Notes under the pieces: model-generated
The model's database searches: none
Told to the model about the DNA's origin: nothing
Seen by the model: the letters and a program-made list of their open reading frames with translations, nothing else
Shown: positions 43,645 through 53,747 of the stretch, piece by piece
Layout: every line of letters begins with the position of its first letter
Numbering within the stretch: position 1 is the stretch's first letter
Source of the DNA: JBBIPA01 sp963775935
GTDB taxonomy: Bacteria; Chloroflexota; Dehalococcoidia; GIF9; UBA5629
Direction: 5' to 3'
Length of the DNA stretch: 64,000 bases
Assembly: GCA_963775935.1 (NCBI GenBank)
Contig: CAVZKR010000002.1
Coordinates: forward strand, 496,001-560,000
Position numbers and translations under genes: made by a program

Positions 43645-45411
43645 ATGGCTAAAATTTCTACCACATTATTTATCGCTATTTGCCTAATTACCTTATTTGC
43701 TTCCAGCATCAGTTGCGCTGCAACATCAAGCTCACCGAAAGCAGAAAAGCAAATTGTTACGGTGCAGCGCGGCAATCTGGCAGTATCCGTCCAGGTGGAT
43801 GGCAATCTGGTAATGCCGCAGGCTTTCGATTTGCGTTTCGGCGCACCGGGCAATGTCAAGGATGTGATGGTGGAGGAGGGGGATTTCGTTAAAGCGGGCA
43901 CGGTATTAGCGAAGCTGGATGACTCATCGCAGCAGCTTGACATAAAATCAGCCAACTGCAGTTTGCAGCAGACATTGAGCAACCTCTATGAAACCATACC
44001 GGCAATACAGCAGGGCTTTATGGGAAATCCGGATAAATTTCCCCAGTCGTCTGGCAACGCCGGTTTTCCCAGCTATTATCCGAACGCAAGTGCCTTGTTA
44101 TCCAGTGAGTGGTATGGACAGGAGATTCTGAAAGCTCGAGATTTATTCCAGCGCAGTAACTACGGTGAAGCAGCCTCGGAATTGCGCATCGCCGTGACCG
44201 ATTTAGAGTCCTGCCTCAAAATCATTAAGAGCGCCATGGAGAGCAATCAGTCAGGTTTAGGTAGCATAGCGCCGTTCGCCAACCAGCACGAAATATTGCC
44301 CTTTGTCCGAGAAGACCCGTATTGGCTCAATTTTGAGCAGCTACAAAAAGCCATTGAGCGTATCAAGCAGTACCAGGCAGATGTGCAGGCAGTTCAATTG
44401 TTCATGGCGCAGGGTAATTATGCCAGGGCTGGTTCCATGTTTGGTAGCGTGGTAAACCGGGTGGAGAATATAACCAGAATAATAATATCCTCCGTCAACA
44501 GTATTCAGAAGCGATATGATCTGTCATATCCCGATAAGGATATCTGCCTTTATTTCTACCGGGCTGCCGAGGATAGATTGAATAAGGCATTGCTGCTTGT
44601 GGAAAAGGGTGAGCAGAATTCGGCTGACTATAATGAAGATTTACGTATTGCCAGACATTATCTGGAACTGTGCAACTCTATCATGGGCAGTAATGTGATG
44701 GTGCTGGAGCACGGGCTCTCCTTGAAAAATTACCAGCAATACAATGTCGATTTAGCCAAGGCCGCAGTGACTCTGGAAAACACCAAAACCGACCTATTGA
44801 AGACAATCATCATCGCTCCTATTGACGGCACGGTGGTGAGCGTGGGTGTTAAGAGAAATGACATCCTCTCTGCTATGGACTATTCATCCCGAAGCGCTGT
44901 GCAACTGGTTGATACCAGGGCTATCAAGTTTCAGGGACTGGTTGACGAAATCGATATATTGAAAATAAAAACCGGGCAAAAAGCCAGGATTACTGTGGAT
45001 GCCGTGCCCAGTACACTATTCACGGGTACAGTAACATTCATTTCGCCCTATGGAGCCAAGAGCGGTACCAGCAATGTGGTTAAGTTTGCTATCACTATCG
45101 AGCTTGACCCTTCTGATATAGAGCTTAAGGGCGGTCTTTCCTCTACGGCTGATGTTGCCGTATCTAATGTTGAAAATGTGTTGCTGATACCTCTAGCGGC
45201 GGTTACCACCACGCCGGCAGGGTCCTCAGCGGCAGTGATAAATGAGGCCACCGGACAGTCCGAAAAACGACCGGTTACTCTTGGCAACCAGAACCAGCAG
45301 TTTGTTGAAGTAGTTTCCGGACTGAAAGAGGGCGATAAAGTTTTAATTGAGAAAACGGTCACTGCGGCGCCGGTATTATCGGCGCCTCCGCCTCCGCCGC
45401 CTCGTAATTAG
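43645..45411 (+). CDS. MacA-like adaptor lipoprotein, copy 1
   Basis: 588 residues. The signal peptide ends SSISC, a lipobox. The first lipoyl half (DLRFGAPGNVKDVMVEEGDF) and second half (IIAPIDGTVVSVGVKRND) are separated by an unusually long helical region of about 270 residues, where typical MacA/YknX proteins have about 80-100. The barrel and proximal domains follow (AVQLVDTRAIKFQGLVDEID, GLKEGDKVLIE). It is paralogous to the next gene and in line with a MacB-type ATPase and permease. Together they would form an efflux or surface-assembly machine; in an organism without an outer membrane the adaptor would act like Bacillus YknX. Confidence 0.85.
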   Translation: MAKISTTLFIAICLITLFASSISCAATSSSPKAEKQIVTVQRGNLAVSVQVDGNLVMPQAFDLRFGAPGNVKDVMVEEGDFVKAGTVLAKLDDSSQQLDIKSANCSLQQTLSNLYETIPAIQQGFMGNPDKFPQSSGNAGFPSYYPNASALLSSEWYGQEILKARDLFQRSNYGEAASELRIAVTDLESCLKIIKSAMESNQSGLGSIAPFANQHEILPFVREDPYWLNFEQLQKAIERIKQYQADVQAVQLFMAQGNYARAGSMFGSVVNRVENITRIIISSVNSIQKRYDLSYPDKDICLYFYRAAEDRLNKALLLVEKGEQNSADYNEDLRIARHYLELCNSIMGSNVMVLEHGLSLKNYQQYNVDLAKAAVTLENTKTDLLKTIIIAPIDGTVVSVGVKRNDILSAMDYSSRSAVQLVDTRAIKFQGLVDEIDILKIKTGQKARITVDAVPSTLFTGTVTFISPYGAKSGTSNVVKFAITIELDPSDIELKGGLSSTADVAVSNVENVLLIPLAAVTTTPAGSSAAVINEATGQSEKRPVTLGNQNQQFVEVVSGLKEGDKVLIEKTVTAAPVLSAPPPPPPRN

Positions 45412-45490
45412 GCAGAATAAGTTTATGGTAACGACTGTAGAAAAAAATGCTGGTTAGACTGGTAATCCAGCGTGGATTAACTAGGAAACT

Positions 45491-47185
45491 ATGATAGTAA
45501 AAAAACTGATAACGGTACTGGTAATAAGCATGAGCCTGCTCTGTCTATTGTTGAGCGGTTGCAATGGCAAGGTGACTCCCAGCGGTCAATCCTTTGAAGT
45601 GAAACGGGGTGACCTCGATATTGTGGTGTCTACCAACGGGTCTCTGACCATGCCCAACAACTTTGACCTGCGGTTTGGCACCACGGGAAAGGTTCAGGAG
45701 ATACTGGTTAAAGAGGGAGACAGGGTCAGGGAAGGTTCCATCCTGGCTTTTCTCGATAATACCGCACAGAAGAATGCTCTTAGAACGGCTCTGTTTAATA
45801 TACGCTCTGCAGTAAATAACATTGCGGTTGCCTGCAATGACAAAGACCTGCCTAACAGCTATCCGGAGTTAAGCGCGCCGCGGGTGTTTCAAGAGGCAAG
45901 AAAAGACCTCGATGAATTCATCAGTTATTTTAGCAAAGGACAGTACAAAGATGCTGGCTATAAGCTCGGCATGGCTTATTTCGATATCCAGGTATGTGAA
46001 GACCTGCTCAAATCCAGATTGGACCCCGCCGTATTAGCCGGGGTGAAGTCGAACTCGGACTCAATTTACTATCCCGACGGTAATGCCGGTACCAGTATCG
46101 CTATCTCTTCCAATGATGCGACGGTGATTGATTACCTTCAAAAATATCAGCAGAGGTTGATGTTTATATCCCAGTTGATGATGACTGGGGCTTATGAAAA
46201 AATAAAACCTGAGTTAGCCATCATTCAGCAGGAAACAATTCAAGCAAATCAACTGGTGGAAAATGCGGTTCGCCTCAGGGGCAGAAGCTTTCTCACCTAT
46301 TCTGACATCCCTACCAGCCTTGACTTCCTGCAAGCATCATTGCGCTCACTGCAGGATTTAGATGCCTACATCGCTCATGGTGCTGCTACGCCGGAAGAGA
46401 TTGCAAGGAAAATATATATCGCCAAACTGAACCTATCGATAGGCAGCGATATTCTGGAAAATCAAACGCTCACCTATGAATGGACCAGCGCGTCCAACTG
46501 GAAGACGCTACAGCAATACAATCTCAGCATGCAGACCGCGGAAATTGCTTTTTATAAAGCCAAACAGGATATCATGAAAACGGTGATCATCTCTCCTTCC
46601 GATGGCGTCGTCGTCAGCGTGGACCTTAAAAAAGACTATGTGCTCTCTGCTCAGGACTATTCAGTGAGGACGGCAATCAAGCTGGTCGATACCAGGACTA
46701 TCAAATTCACCGGGCTGGTTGATGAGATTGATATTATTAAAGTGGCAAAGGGGCAAAAAGCCAGAATTACCATCGATGCCGTACCCAATAAAGTATTTAC
46801 CGGCACGGTAACGTTCATTTCACCCTTTGGCACGAAGGTTGGGCAGGTCATTAAATTTGCTGTTACCATTGAGCTGGATTCGCCTGGTGTCGAGCTCAGG
46901 GGAGGCTTAAGCGCTACCGCCGATATCAATGTCTTCACTGCCAGAAATATACTGCTGGTGCCCATATCGGCGATTGTAAATACCCCTTCGGGTCCCGTAG
47001 CCACAGTGATAGATGAGGCGACGGGTCAAACCGAACAACGGAAGCTTACTCTGGGCAAACAAAATTTCCAGTTCGCTGAAGTGATAGCGGGCCTGAAAGA
47101 AGGTGATAAAGTCCAGGTATCGAATGTGAAGCCCACTGGTACCAGTACGCCGCGTCCGCCGGGAATGCCTATGCCGCCACGCTAG
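45491..47185 (+). CDS. MacA-like adaptor lipoprotein, copy 2
   Basis: 564 residues with lipobox LLSGC. The domain order is as in the preceding gene: DLRFGTTGKVQEILVKEGDR, a long helical insert, VIISPSDGVVVSVDLKKDYV, AIKLVDTRTIKFTGLVDEID, GLKEGDKVQV. The two copies align along their length and clearly arose by tandem duplication, but have diverged in the helical insert, which suggests different partners or a hetero-oligomeric ring. The gene ends 37 bp before the ATPase gene. Confidence 0.85.
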   Translation: MIVKKLITVLVISMSLLCLLLSGCNGKVTPSGQSFEVKRGDLDIVVSTNGSLTMPNNFDLRFGTTGKVQEILVKEGDRVREGSILAFLDNTAQKNALRTALFNIRSAVNNIAVACNDKDLPNSYPELSAPRVFQEARKDLDEFISYFSKGQYKDAGYKLGMAYFDIQVCEDLLKSRLDPAVLAGVKSNSDSIYYPDGNAGTSIAISSNDATVIDYLQKYQQRLMFISQLMMTGAYEKIKPELAIIQQETIQANQLVENAVRLRGRSFLTYSDIPTSLDFLQASLRSLQDLDAYIAHGAATPEEIARKIYIAKLNLSIGSDILENQTLTYEWTSASNWKTLQQYNLSMQTAEIAFYKAKQDIMKTVIISPSDGVVVSVDLKKDYVLSAQDYSVRTAIKLVDTRTIKFTGLVDEIDIIKVAKGQKARITIDAVPNKVFTGTVTFISPFGTKVGQVIKFAVTIELDSPGVELRGGLSATADINVFTARNILLVPISAIVNTPSGPVATVIDEATGQTEQRKLTLGKQNFQFAEVIAGLKEGDKVQVSNVKPTGTSTPRPPGMPMPPR

Positions 47186-47222
47186 CAACTCAGTTCTGCA
47201 TGGGTGTGTCAATGTAGAGAAT

Positions 47223-47891
47223 ATGATTGAACTAGATAAGGTAACCAAGATATACGAAATGGGTGAGGTGAAGGTGGCTGCTCTGGATAACGTCTCTTTT
47301 CGCTGTGAGAAGGGAGAAATGGTTTCTGTTATGGGGCCATCTGGTTCTGGTAAATCTACGCTGATGAATATACTCGGTTGCCTGGACAGGCCTACTGCTG
47401 GAAGCTATCGCCTGGATGGACAGGATATTTCCAAACTGAAGGACAATGACCTGGCAGTGCTTAGGAATCATAAATTAGGGTTCGTTTTCCAGTCCTATAA
47501 TTTGCTACCTAAGTTGAATGCTCTGGAAAATGTAGAATTGCCGATGATATATGCCAGACAGAATCACCGGCGCAAGCGTGCCCTTGAAGCCCTGGAATCG
47601 ATGGGTATCGATAAGAGAGCACGCCACCACCCGAGCGAAATGTCAGGTGGCGAACAGCAGAGGGTGGCAATCGCCCGTGCCCTGATTAACAATCCTCTGA
47701 CCATACTTGCCGATGAGCCGACCGGCAATTTGGATACAAACTCGAGCCGTACTATCATGACTTTGTTGCTCGAGCAATGTAAGAAAGGTATTACTATAAT
47801 CGTGGTCACCCATGAAGAAGAAATAGCGGCATATACCCAGAGAACTATTTATCTCAGGGATGGAAAAATCGTCGAGGAGAGGAAGCGATGA
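47223..47891 (+). CDS. MacB/LolD-type ABC ATPase
   Basis: 222 residues: Walker A GPSGSGKST (about 40-48), Q-loop FVFQSYNLLPKL, signature MSGGEQQRVAIARAL, Walker B LTILADEPTGNLD and H-loop VVTHEEE. The size and sequence are those of the mechanotransmission ABC class (MacB, LolD, FtsE). It couples ATP hydrolysis to the permease encoded next, whose ATG overlaps this stop by 4 bp. Confidence 0.93.
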   Translation: MIELDKVTKIYEMGEVKVAALDNVSFRCEKGEMVSVMGPSGSGKSTLMNILGCLDRPTAGSYRLDGQDISKLKDNDLAVLRNHKLGFVFQSYNLLPKLNALENVELPMIYARQNHRRKRALEALESMGIDKRARHHPSEMSGGEQQRVAIARALINNPLTILADEPTGNLDTNSSRTIMTLLLEQCKKGITIIVVTHEEEIAAYTQRTIYLRDGKIVEERKR

Positions 47892-49102
47892 GCTTGTGGG
47901 AGAGCGTTAAGTCCGCCTGGAAATCCATATTTTCCAATAAGCTGCGTTCTTCTCTCACCATGCTCGGCATTGTGATTGGTGTCTGTGCCGTGGTGCTAAT
48001 GGTTTCCCTGGGCGAGGGATTCCAGACGAATATGACGACCACGTTTGAGAATATGGGAGCCAGCGCCCTTTACGTATCGAGCTCGACAGATAAGACAGTA
48101 AAAACATTACGTGGACTTACCTTCGAAGATGCTCAGGCACTGGCCGATAAAGCAGTGGCGCCATCTATCGGTGTCGTTTCTCCTACGCTGAGTAAAAACG
48201 TCACTGCATTTTATGGTAATAATACTATAACCAGTTTGTGCACAGGGGTTATGCCGGTGATACTGCAAATAAGAAACTATTCGCTGGCTACGGGCAGGTT
48301 TATTACCGACCAGGATATTGATGCCAGGACGAATGTGATTATTCTGGGTTACCAGGCAGCTGTTGACTTATTCGGCAATGATTCTGCAGTAGGGAAAAGT
48401 GTACGCGTTGAGGGGGATAAGTTCCAGGTTATCGGCACTTTTCAAAAGATGGGAGGGTTCGGGGGGGATAGCTATATGTTGATGCCTCTGACCACTATGC
48501 AGTCCAAGATAGTGGGCGGTAACAATATCCAGCAAATCGCGGTAAAGGCAGCCAGCCCGGATAAGGTAGATTCTGCTATTGCTGAGGTAACATCAATACT
48601 AAGAGCCCGCCATTATATCAAATCCGGAGCATCGGATGATTTTCAGATCAGGGACATGCGTGAGATATTGAATAATATGCAGGCGACGCTGGCTACCTTT
48701 TCCATTTTTCTCAGTAGCGTCGGCGCTATCTCACTTCTGGTAGGCAGCATCGGAATCATGAACATCATGCTTGTTTCCGTATCGGAACGCACCCGGGAAA
48801 TCGGTATCCGCAAAGCTATCGGCGCCAAGCGCCGCGATATTTTACTTCAATTCCTCATCGAGGCATCGGTACTGAGCTTCAGCGGTGGACTGATTGGCTT
48901 GCTTATTGCCGTGGGTGGCACCTCGCTGATGGGTAATATTACTATGGGGCCTCCGGGAAGTACCCCAATCCACGCTCAAATTTCACCTACTATTGTCCTT
49001 CTGGCGCTGGCGGTATCAATCGGCACTGGCTTAATATCAGGCACGTATCCGGCTACTCGTGCTGCCAGACTTGACCCTATAGAGTCGCTGCGACATGAGT
49101 GA
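47888..49102 (+). CDS. MacB/FtsX-type ABC permease
   Basis: 404 residues: one N-terminal membrane helix (SLTMLGIVIGVCAVVLMVSL), a periplasmic-type domain of about 230 residues (MacB_PCD), then three C-terminal helices with the conserved SVSERTREIGIRKAIGAKRR loop and the ending ATRAARLDPIESLRHE. With the ATPase and the two adaptors it forms a complete MacAB/YknXYZ-like set. Class members export antibiotics, peptides or lipoproteins; the cargo here is unknown. Confidence 0.92.
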   Translation: MSLWESVKSAWKSIFSNKLRSSLTMLGIVIGVCAVVLMVSLGEGFQTNMTTTFENMGASALYVSSSTDKTVKTLRGLTFEDAQALADKAVAPSIGVVSPTLSKNVTAFYGNNTITSLCTGVMPVILQIRNYSLATGRFITDQDIDARTNVIILGYQAAVDLFGNDSAVGKSVRVEGDKFQVIGTFQKMGGFGGDSYMLMPLTTMQSKIVGGNNIQQIAVKAASPDKVDSAIAEVTSILRARHYIKSGASDDFQIRDMREILNNMQATLATFSIFLSSVGAISLLVGSIGIMNIMLVSVSERTREIGIRKAIGAKRRDILLQFLIEASVLSFSGGLIGLLIAVGGTSLMGNITMGPPGSTPIHAQISPTIVLLALAVSIGTGLISGTYPATRAARLDPIESLRHE

Positions 49103-49217
49103 GAATGCTCCGCTCTCCGTCCTTTCAGCACAACGTTGAAGTCCTTTTCGCCTGCAGTCATTGATACTGTGATATAATCCTTAACCACGGGTCAGGGTAA
49201 CTTTAGAGGAGGCTGGC

Positions 49218-50213
49218 ATGGCGAACCAACTCACTATCGTAGTGACACGGAAGCTAGAACAAAAGCTTATTGACCAGATTTCCGCTGTTGATCCCAGAAT
49301 AAGAATAGTAGACGCCTCTGATTTATTCGATGCCGAGCAGCGCGGTGATTTCCGTTCTCGCTCTCAATTTGATGCTCTGTTAGCCCAGGCGGAGATTATC
49401 TATGGTCCCTGGCCGCCCCCGGACTTGCTTGACCGTACCCCAAAACTAAAATGGTATCAGAGCATGCTGGCGGGTGTGGATAAACCCTCGTTCGCCCATC
49501 TTATTCAAAGCCCCATCGTCGTGACCAGTGCCAGAGGTACTCATAGTCTCCAGGTGAGCGAGCTGGTTTTTGAAATGATGCTTATGTTTGTTAAACGAGC
49601 GCCATTTTGCTTTCAACTGAAACAGGTAAAAAGATGGGAGCCATTTATCTCTGCGTCACTCTGTGGTAAAACGGTAGGCATAGTAGGTCTGGGCAGTATC
49701 GGCAGGGAAATAGCCCGTTTAGCCAGGGCTTTTAAGATGAGAGTAGTGGCTATTCGACGGTCGGCTACATCATCGACAAAGGCGAGGAATGTGGATATTC
49801 TGCTATCTCCAAAGGAATTGCTAAAACTCTGCTCTGAAAGCGATTTCGTCGTTCTTGTCGTTCCTTCTATTCCGGAAACAGATAAACTCATTGGAGCGAA
49901 AGAACTGCGAGCGATGAAATCGACAGCCTATCTCATCAATGTTGCCAGAGGTAGAGTGGTCGACGAGAGTGCGTTGGTCCAGGCGCTTGAGAAAGGCTGG
50001 ATTGCGGGTGCCGGACTAGATACCTTTGCTGTTGAGCCTTTGCCGTCTGAAAACAGGCTATGGGATTTTCCTAGCGTTATTTTTACTCCGCATATCGGCG
50101 GCAAAACGGAACAGTACATGACGTTAGCTACCGAGCTGTTTTGCCAGAACCTGAAGCGATATATCGATGGAAAAAGACTGGTAAACGTTATTGATAAGAA
50201 AGAGGGATACTAG
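49218..50213 (+). CDS. D-2-hydroxyacid dehydrogenase
   Basis: 331 residues. The NAD-binding domain has VGIVGLGSIGREIARLARAF (about 155-175). The catalytic residues are in place: Arg in INVARGRVVDESAL, Glu in GAGLDTFAVEPLP and His in FTPHIGG. The protein lacks the ACT regulatory domain of many 3-phosphoglycerate dehydrogenases, so it belongs to the broad D-2-hydroxyacid group. The substrate may be glyoxylate, hydroxypyruvate or phosphoglycerate. It converges on the DUF1015 gene. Confidence 0.88.
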   Translation: MANQLTIVVTRKLEQKLIDQISAVDPRIRIVDASDLFDAEQRGDFRSRSQFDALLAQAEIIYGPWPPPDLLDRTPKLKWYQSMLAGVDKPSFAHLIQSPIVVTSARGTHSLQVSELVFEMMLMFVKRAPFCFQLKQVKRWEPFISASLCGKTVGIVGLGSIGREIARLARAFKMRVVAIRRSATSSTKARNVDILLSPKELLKLCSESDFVVLVVPSIPETDKLIGAKELRAMKSTAYLINVARGRVVDESALVQALEKGWIAGAGLDTFAVEPLPSENRLWDFPSVIFTPHIGGKTEQYMTLATELFCQNLKRYIDGKRLVNVIDKKEGY

Positions 50214-50228
50214 CTCCATAAAATCGAA

Positions 50229-51518
50229 TTACAATTTCCCATCGAGACGATTGATGATTAAGCCGGTTGGCAATTTGGGGTAAAAGTAGGTGGATTTCCG
50301 CGGCATGCGGTCTTTAGCGTCAGCGATTGCTTTAATGGTGGTAACGGGCATGGGGCTCAACAGGATGCCAAGCTGGTATTCTCCCTTTTCCACCAGCTCT
50401 ATAGCCTGCTCAGTATCCGGCGTATAGGTGACGTGGTCGCTGACATTTTTAATGCCAAGCAATTTCTCTATAATCAGGTGCTCCACAATGCTGACATCGA
50501 GCCTCTTATAGACAGACGACCGTTCTTTGGGCATTGCTTCATCTAATGATACCGCTGGCAATAATCGTAAGGTTGTTACCTGCCCTGGCTCCATGCCCAC
50601 TACTTTGATGCCGGGCATCTTGTTTTCCACAAGCTCAAATTTATTCACTGGCGAGGACTTTATATCGAAGAAATGCCTGAGCTGCTTTTGCAGGTCGGGC
50701 AGAAGTTTCGGCTGTATTCCCTTTACCAGACGGTGGATAGGCAGCATCACCAGCCCGGGGTCGGAGAATGATACCAGCGTCATCATGATGAAGTTGAACG
50801 CCTCGTAACCGCTATAGGAGGGGGTAGCTTTCCTGCGCTCTTCACAGTATGCCAGCGCCGTTTCGTAGCGGTGATGTCCATCAGCGATATAAATTGGCTT
50901 GGGAATGATAAAATGGCTGATTCTTTGCACGAATTCAGGTTCATTCGCTTTCCAGACCTTATGTGTTTCATTGCCTCTGGTGATATCGAGGAATAATTTG
51001 CTGGGCAGCGATTTCGCCTGCATCAGTTTGGTAACTTTATTCCCGGGGTCATCGTAGAGACCGAGTATAGGGCTGATGTTAGCGTTGCATGCTTTCATCA
51101 GCTCCAGTCGGTCGCTCTTTACCTTCTGGAGCGTGTTTTCATGAGGGAAGATTACCTTGTTTTCCCAGGGCTCGAGTTTGACGCAGGCGATTAAGCCGAA
51201 CCGTTTTTTCTTGCTGCCTCCGACGACAAACCCCTGTTCGTAGATGTAAAACGCATGAACGTTGTCCACCTTGAGGATGCTGTCATTGAGCCACTGGGCG
51301 AAGGTGCTGTGGGCGCGGGTATACTTATTATTTTTAGCGGTATCACCGGGCAACGCAACTCCATGCTCGATGCGGATAACGTTGTATTCGCTTGCCTGGT
51401 AGTAGCTCTGCTGCTCTTCAGGAGAGATAACATCGTAAGGCGGGCAGATTACTGCTGCCATATCTTTAATCTTGTCCTCGTTATAGAGTATGCCCTGGAA
51501 CGGGGAAATCTCAGCCAA
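50229..51518 (-). CDS. DUF1015 family protein
   Basis: 429 residues with the DUF1015 hallmarks: CPPYDVISPEEQQSYY near the N-terminus, NVIRIEHG, FPHENTLQKVKSDRLELMKA, IADGHHRYETALAY and LPIHRLVKG. The HHRYETA block looks like an active site related to ParB/SerK-type proteins, but the biochemical role of this family is not established to my knowledge. The family often lies beside 2-hydroxyacid dehydrogenase genes, as here, which hints at a link to serine or one-carbon metabolism. Confidence 0.87.
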   Translation of the reverse strand: MAEISPFQGILYNEDKIKDMAAVICPPYDVISPEEQQSYYQASEYNVIRIEHGVALPGDTAKNNKYTRAHSTFAQWLNDSILKVDNVHAFYIYEQGFVVGGSKKKRFGLIACVKLEPWENKVIFPHENTLQKVKSDRLELMKACNANISPILGLYDDPGNKVTKLMQAKSLPSKLFLDITRGNETHKVWKANEPEFVQRISHFIIPKPIYIADGHHRYETALAYCEERRKATPSYSGYEAFNFIMMTLVSFSDPGLVMLPIHRLVKGIQPKLLPDLQKQLRHFFDIKSSPVNKFELVENKMPGIKVVGMEPGQVTTLRLLPAVSLDEAMPKERSSVYKRLDVSIVEHLIIEKLLGIKNVSDHVTYTPDTEQAIELVEKGEYQLGILLSPMPVTTIKAIADAKDRMPRKSTYFYPKLPTGLIINRLDGKL

Positions 51519-51545
51519 CTTAAATCCTCCTAGAATATTTTATCG

Positions 51546-53747
51546 TCAGGTATCAAGCCCGGTTAGCCAGGCTTTCTCCATCTTCTCCAGCGATAATTTT
51601 ACATAATCTTTTATTATCAAATAGCTGCCTTCCACCATTCCCAGATTGGTTACCGGCACCTGCCACTTCGAGGCGATCTTCTCCAATTTGCTTACCTGTT
51701 TTGGCGGCAAAGAGACGATAATTCTTGACTGTGCTTCGCCGAATAATGCCGTATCCAGTCTGCCTTCCGTTCTCCATCCCTGGCTGGTAAAGCCCCGTCC
51801 ATTCGCCAGGCAGCTTTCTGCCAGGCATACCAGCAAACCGCCATCGGAACAATCATGTGCAGAGTTGATGATACTACGATGGGTAAGCTCAAAGCAACAG
51901 CGATGCAGGCGTCCCTCCAGTTCCAGGTCGATTGATGAATTGCCCAAAACCAGGTCGTGTACTACCGAGAGGTATTCGCTGCCGCCAAGACTGTTGTCTT
52001 CAGCTTGAGGTGTCCCCAGCAAGAATACAGTATCACCTTCATTTTTGAATCCAGAGGTGCAGTGTCTGGCCACGTTATCGATTAACCCTACCATGCCTAC
52101 GACAGGAGTGGGGTAGATAGCTTCGCCTTTGGTTTCATTATAGAGGCTGACATTGCCGCTGACCACAGCGACCTTCAGGGTGCGGCAGGCGCGAGCCATG
52201 CCAGCAATACATTCTTTGAGCTGGTAGTAAACATCGTTCTTTTCGGGGTTGCCAAAGTTGAGACAGTTGGTCAGTGCTACAGGCTGAGCACCGCTGCAAG
52301 CCAGATTTCTCGCTGCCTCGGCTACAGCGATTACCCCTCCGACATAAGGATTAAGATAGCAGTAGCGTCCGTTGCCATCGGTGACCAGGGAAATAGCTTT
52401 GTCTGTGCCCTGGATACGCAATACTGCAGCATCGCTTCCGGGGGAGACGACTGTATTATTACCTACCTGATGGTCATACTGGCGGTAGACGCTGCGCTTG
52501 CAGGCGATATTGGGCGATGCTAGCAGTTTTAGCAGCGTGGGCGCAATTTTTTTCAGTGGGATATCAGGTATTGTTTTTAAATCGAATGATTGCACTTTAT
52601 CCAGCCAGGCTGGTTTCTTCGTTCGCAGCCTGTACACAGGTGGTGTAGACAATAATTTGATGGGTACTTCGGCGACAGTTTTTTCTCCTTCTTTAATTCG
52701 GGCGATACCATCGCTGGTTACTCGTCCGATAATATCGGAGCGAAGCTCCCAGCGGTCGAAGAGCGCTTTGACCTTGTCTTCAAAGCCTTTTTTCACCACC
52801 ACCAGCATCCGTTCCTGCGATTCCGAGAGCATTACTTCATAGGGAGTCATACTTTTTTCGCGGCGGGGTGCTTTGAGCACATCGATTTCAAGTCCCGTGC
52901 CACCCTTGTAAGCAGATTCTACCGATGAGCTGGTTAAGCCGGCTGCGCCCAGGTCCTGCATACCCACAATCCAATCGGTTTTGGCTAACTCAAGGCATGC
53001 CTCGATGAGCAATTTTTCCAGGAAAGGATTACCTACCTGAACAGCAGACCGCAACTCTGGTTCGTCCTCTGCGAATGTCCTCGACGCCAGTCCTGAGGCG
53101 CCGTGAAGACCGTCACGACCGGTGTCGGCGCCTACCAGCATCAGCAGGTTGCCTTCTCCGCTTGCCCGTGCTTTTACCAGCTTGTCAGCTTCAGCAATGC
53201 CCAGGCATAGGGCATTGACCAGCGGATTCGCTGAGTAACAGTCAGCGAAATAGACCTCGCCACCGACATCGGGTATTCCCAGACAATTGCCATAGCCAGC
53301 GATACCACCGACTACACCGCCGAAAAGGTAGCGGTTACGGGGCTTGCTCAGCGGTCCGAAGCGCAGGGAATTGAGCAGGGCAATTGGCCTGGCTCCCATG
53401 GTGAAGATATCACGTACAATACCGCCTACTCCTGTGGCTGCTCCCTGATAGGGTTCGATAGCGGAGGGGTGGTTATGCGATTCCATTTTGAATACTATGG
53501 CCAGCCCATCGCCGATGTCCACCACTCCGGCATTTTCCTCCCCTGCTTTCACTAGGATGTGTTTACCGGTGGAAGGGAACTGTTTCAGCAATGCTTTAGA
53601 GTGCTTGTAGCCGCAGTGCTCGCTCCACAGCGCGCCGAACATGCCCAGTTCAACTTCACTGGGCTCCCTGCCCAGTTGCTTTACGATGAGCTGGTATTCC
53701 TCCTGGCTCAGGGCGATTTCATCGAGAACTTCTTTAGATACTGGCAA
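51546..53747 (-). CDS. purL: Phosphoribosylformylglycinamidine synthase subunit PurL
   Basis: About 733 residues of the small-type PurL. Landmarks: WSEHCGYKHSK, KMESHNHPSAIEPYQGAATG, GDANVVLxxT-type segments (GADTGRDGLHGASG), DLGAAGLTSS and HDCSDGGLLVCLAES. It catalyses the ATP-dependent amidation of FGAR to FGAM in purine synthesis, using ammonia from PurQ. The start is placed at TTG 53747, seven bases after GGGAG and 14 bp inside the purQ end; an upstream GTG at 53804 is in frame but lies deep in purQ. No purS is seen next to it. Confidence 0.92.
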   Translation of the reverse strand: MPVSKEVLDEIALSQEEYQLIVKQLGREPSEVELGMFGALWSEHCGYKHSKALLKQFPSTGKHILVKAGEENAGVVDIGDGLAIVFKMESHNHPSAIEPYQGAATGVGGIVRDIFTMGARPIALLNSLRFGPLSKPRNRYLFGGVVGGIAGYGNCLGIPDVGGEVYFADCYSANPLVNALCLGIAEADKLVKARASGEGNLLMLVGADTGRDGLHGASGLASRTFAEDEPELRSAVQVGNPFLEKLLIEACLELAKTDWIVGMQDLGAAGLTSSSVESAYKGGTGLEIDVLKAPRREKSMTPYEVMLSESQERMLVVVKKGFEDKVKALFDRWELRSDIIGRVTSDGIARIKEGEKTVAEVPIKLLSTPPVYRLRTKKPAWLDKVQSFDLKTIPDIPLKKIAPTLLKLLASPNIACKRSVYRQYDHQVGNNTVVSPGSDAAVLRIQGTDKAISLVTDGNGRYCYLNPYVGGVIAVAEAARNLACSGAQPVALTNCLNFGNPEKNDVYYQLKECIAGMARACRTLKVAVVSGNVSLYNETKGEAIYPTPVVGMVGLIDNVARHCTSGFKNEGDTVFLLGTPQAEDNSLGGSEYLSVVHDLVLGNSSIDLELEGRLHRCCFELTHRSIINSAHDCSDGGLLVCLAESCLANGRGFTSQGWRTEGRLDTALFGEAQSRIIVSLPPKQVSKLEKIASKWQVPVTNLGMVEGSYLIIKDYVKLSLEKMEKAWLTGLDT

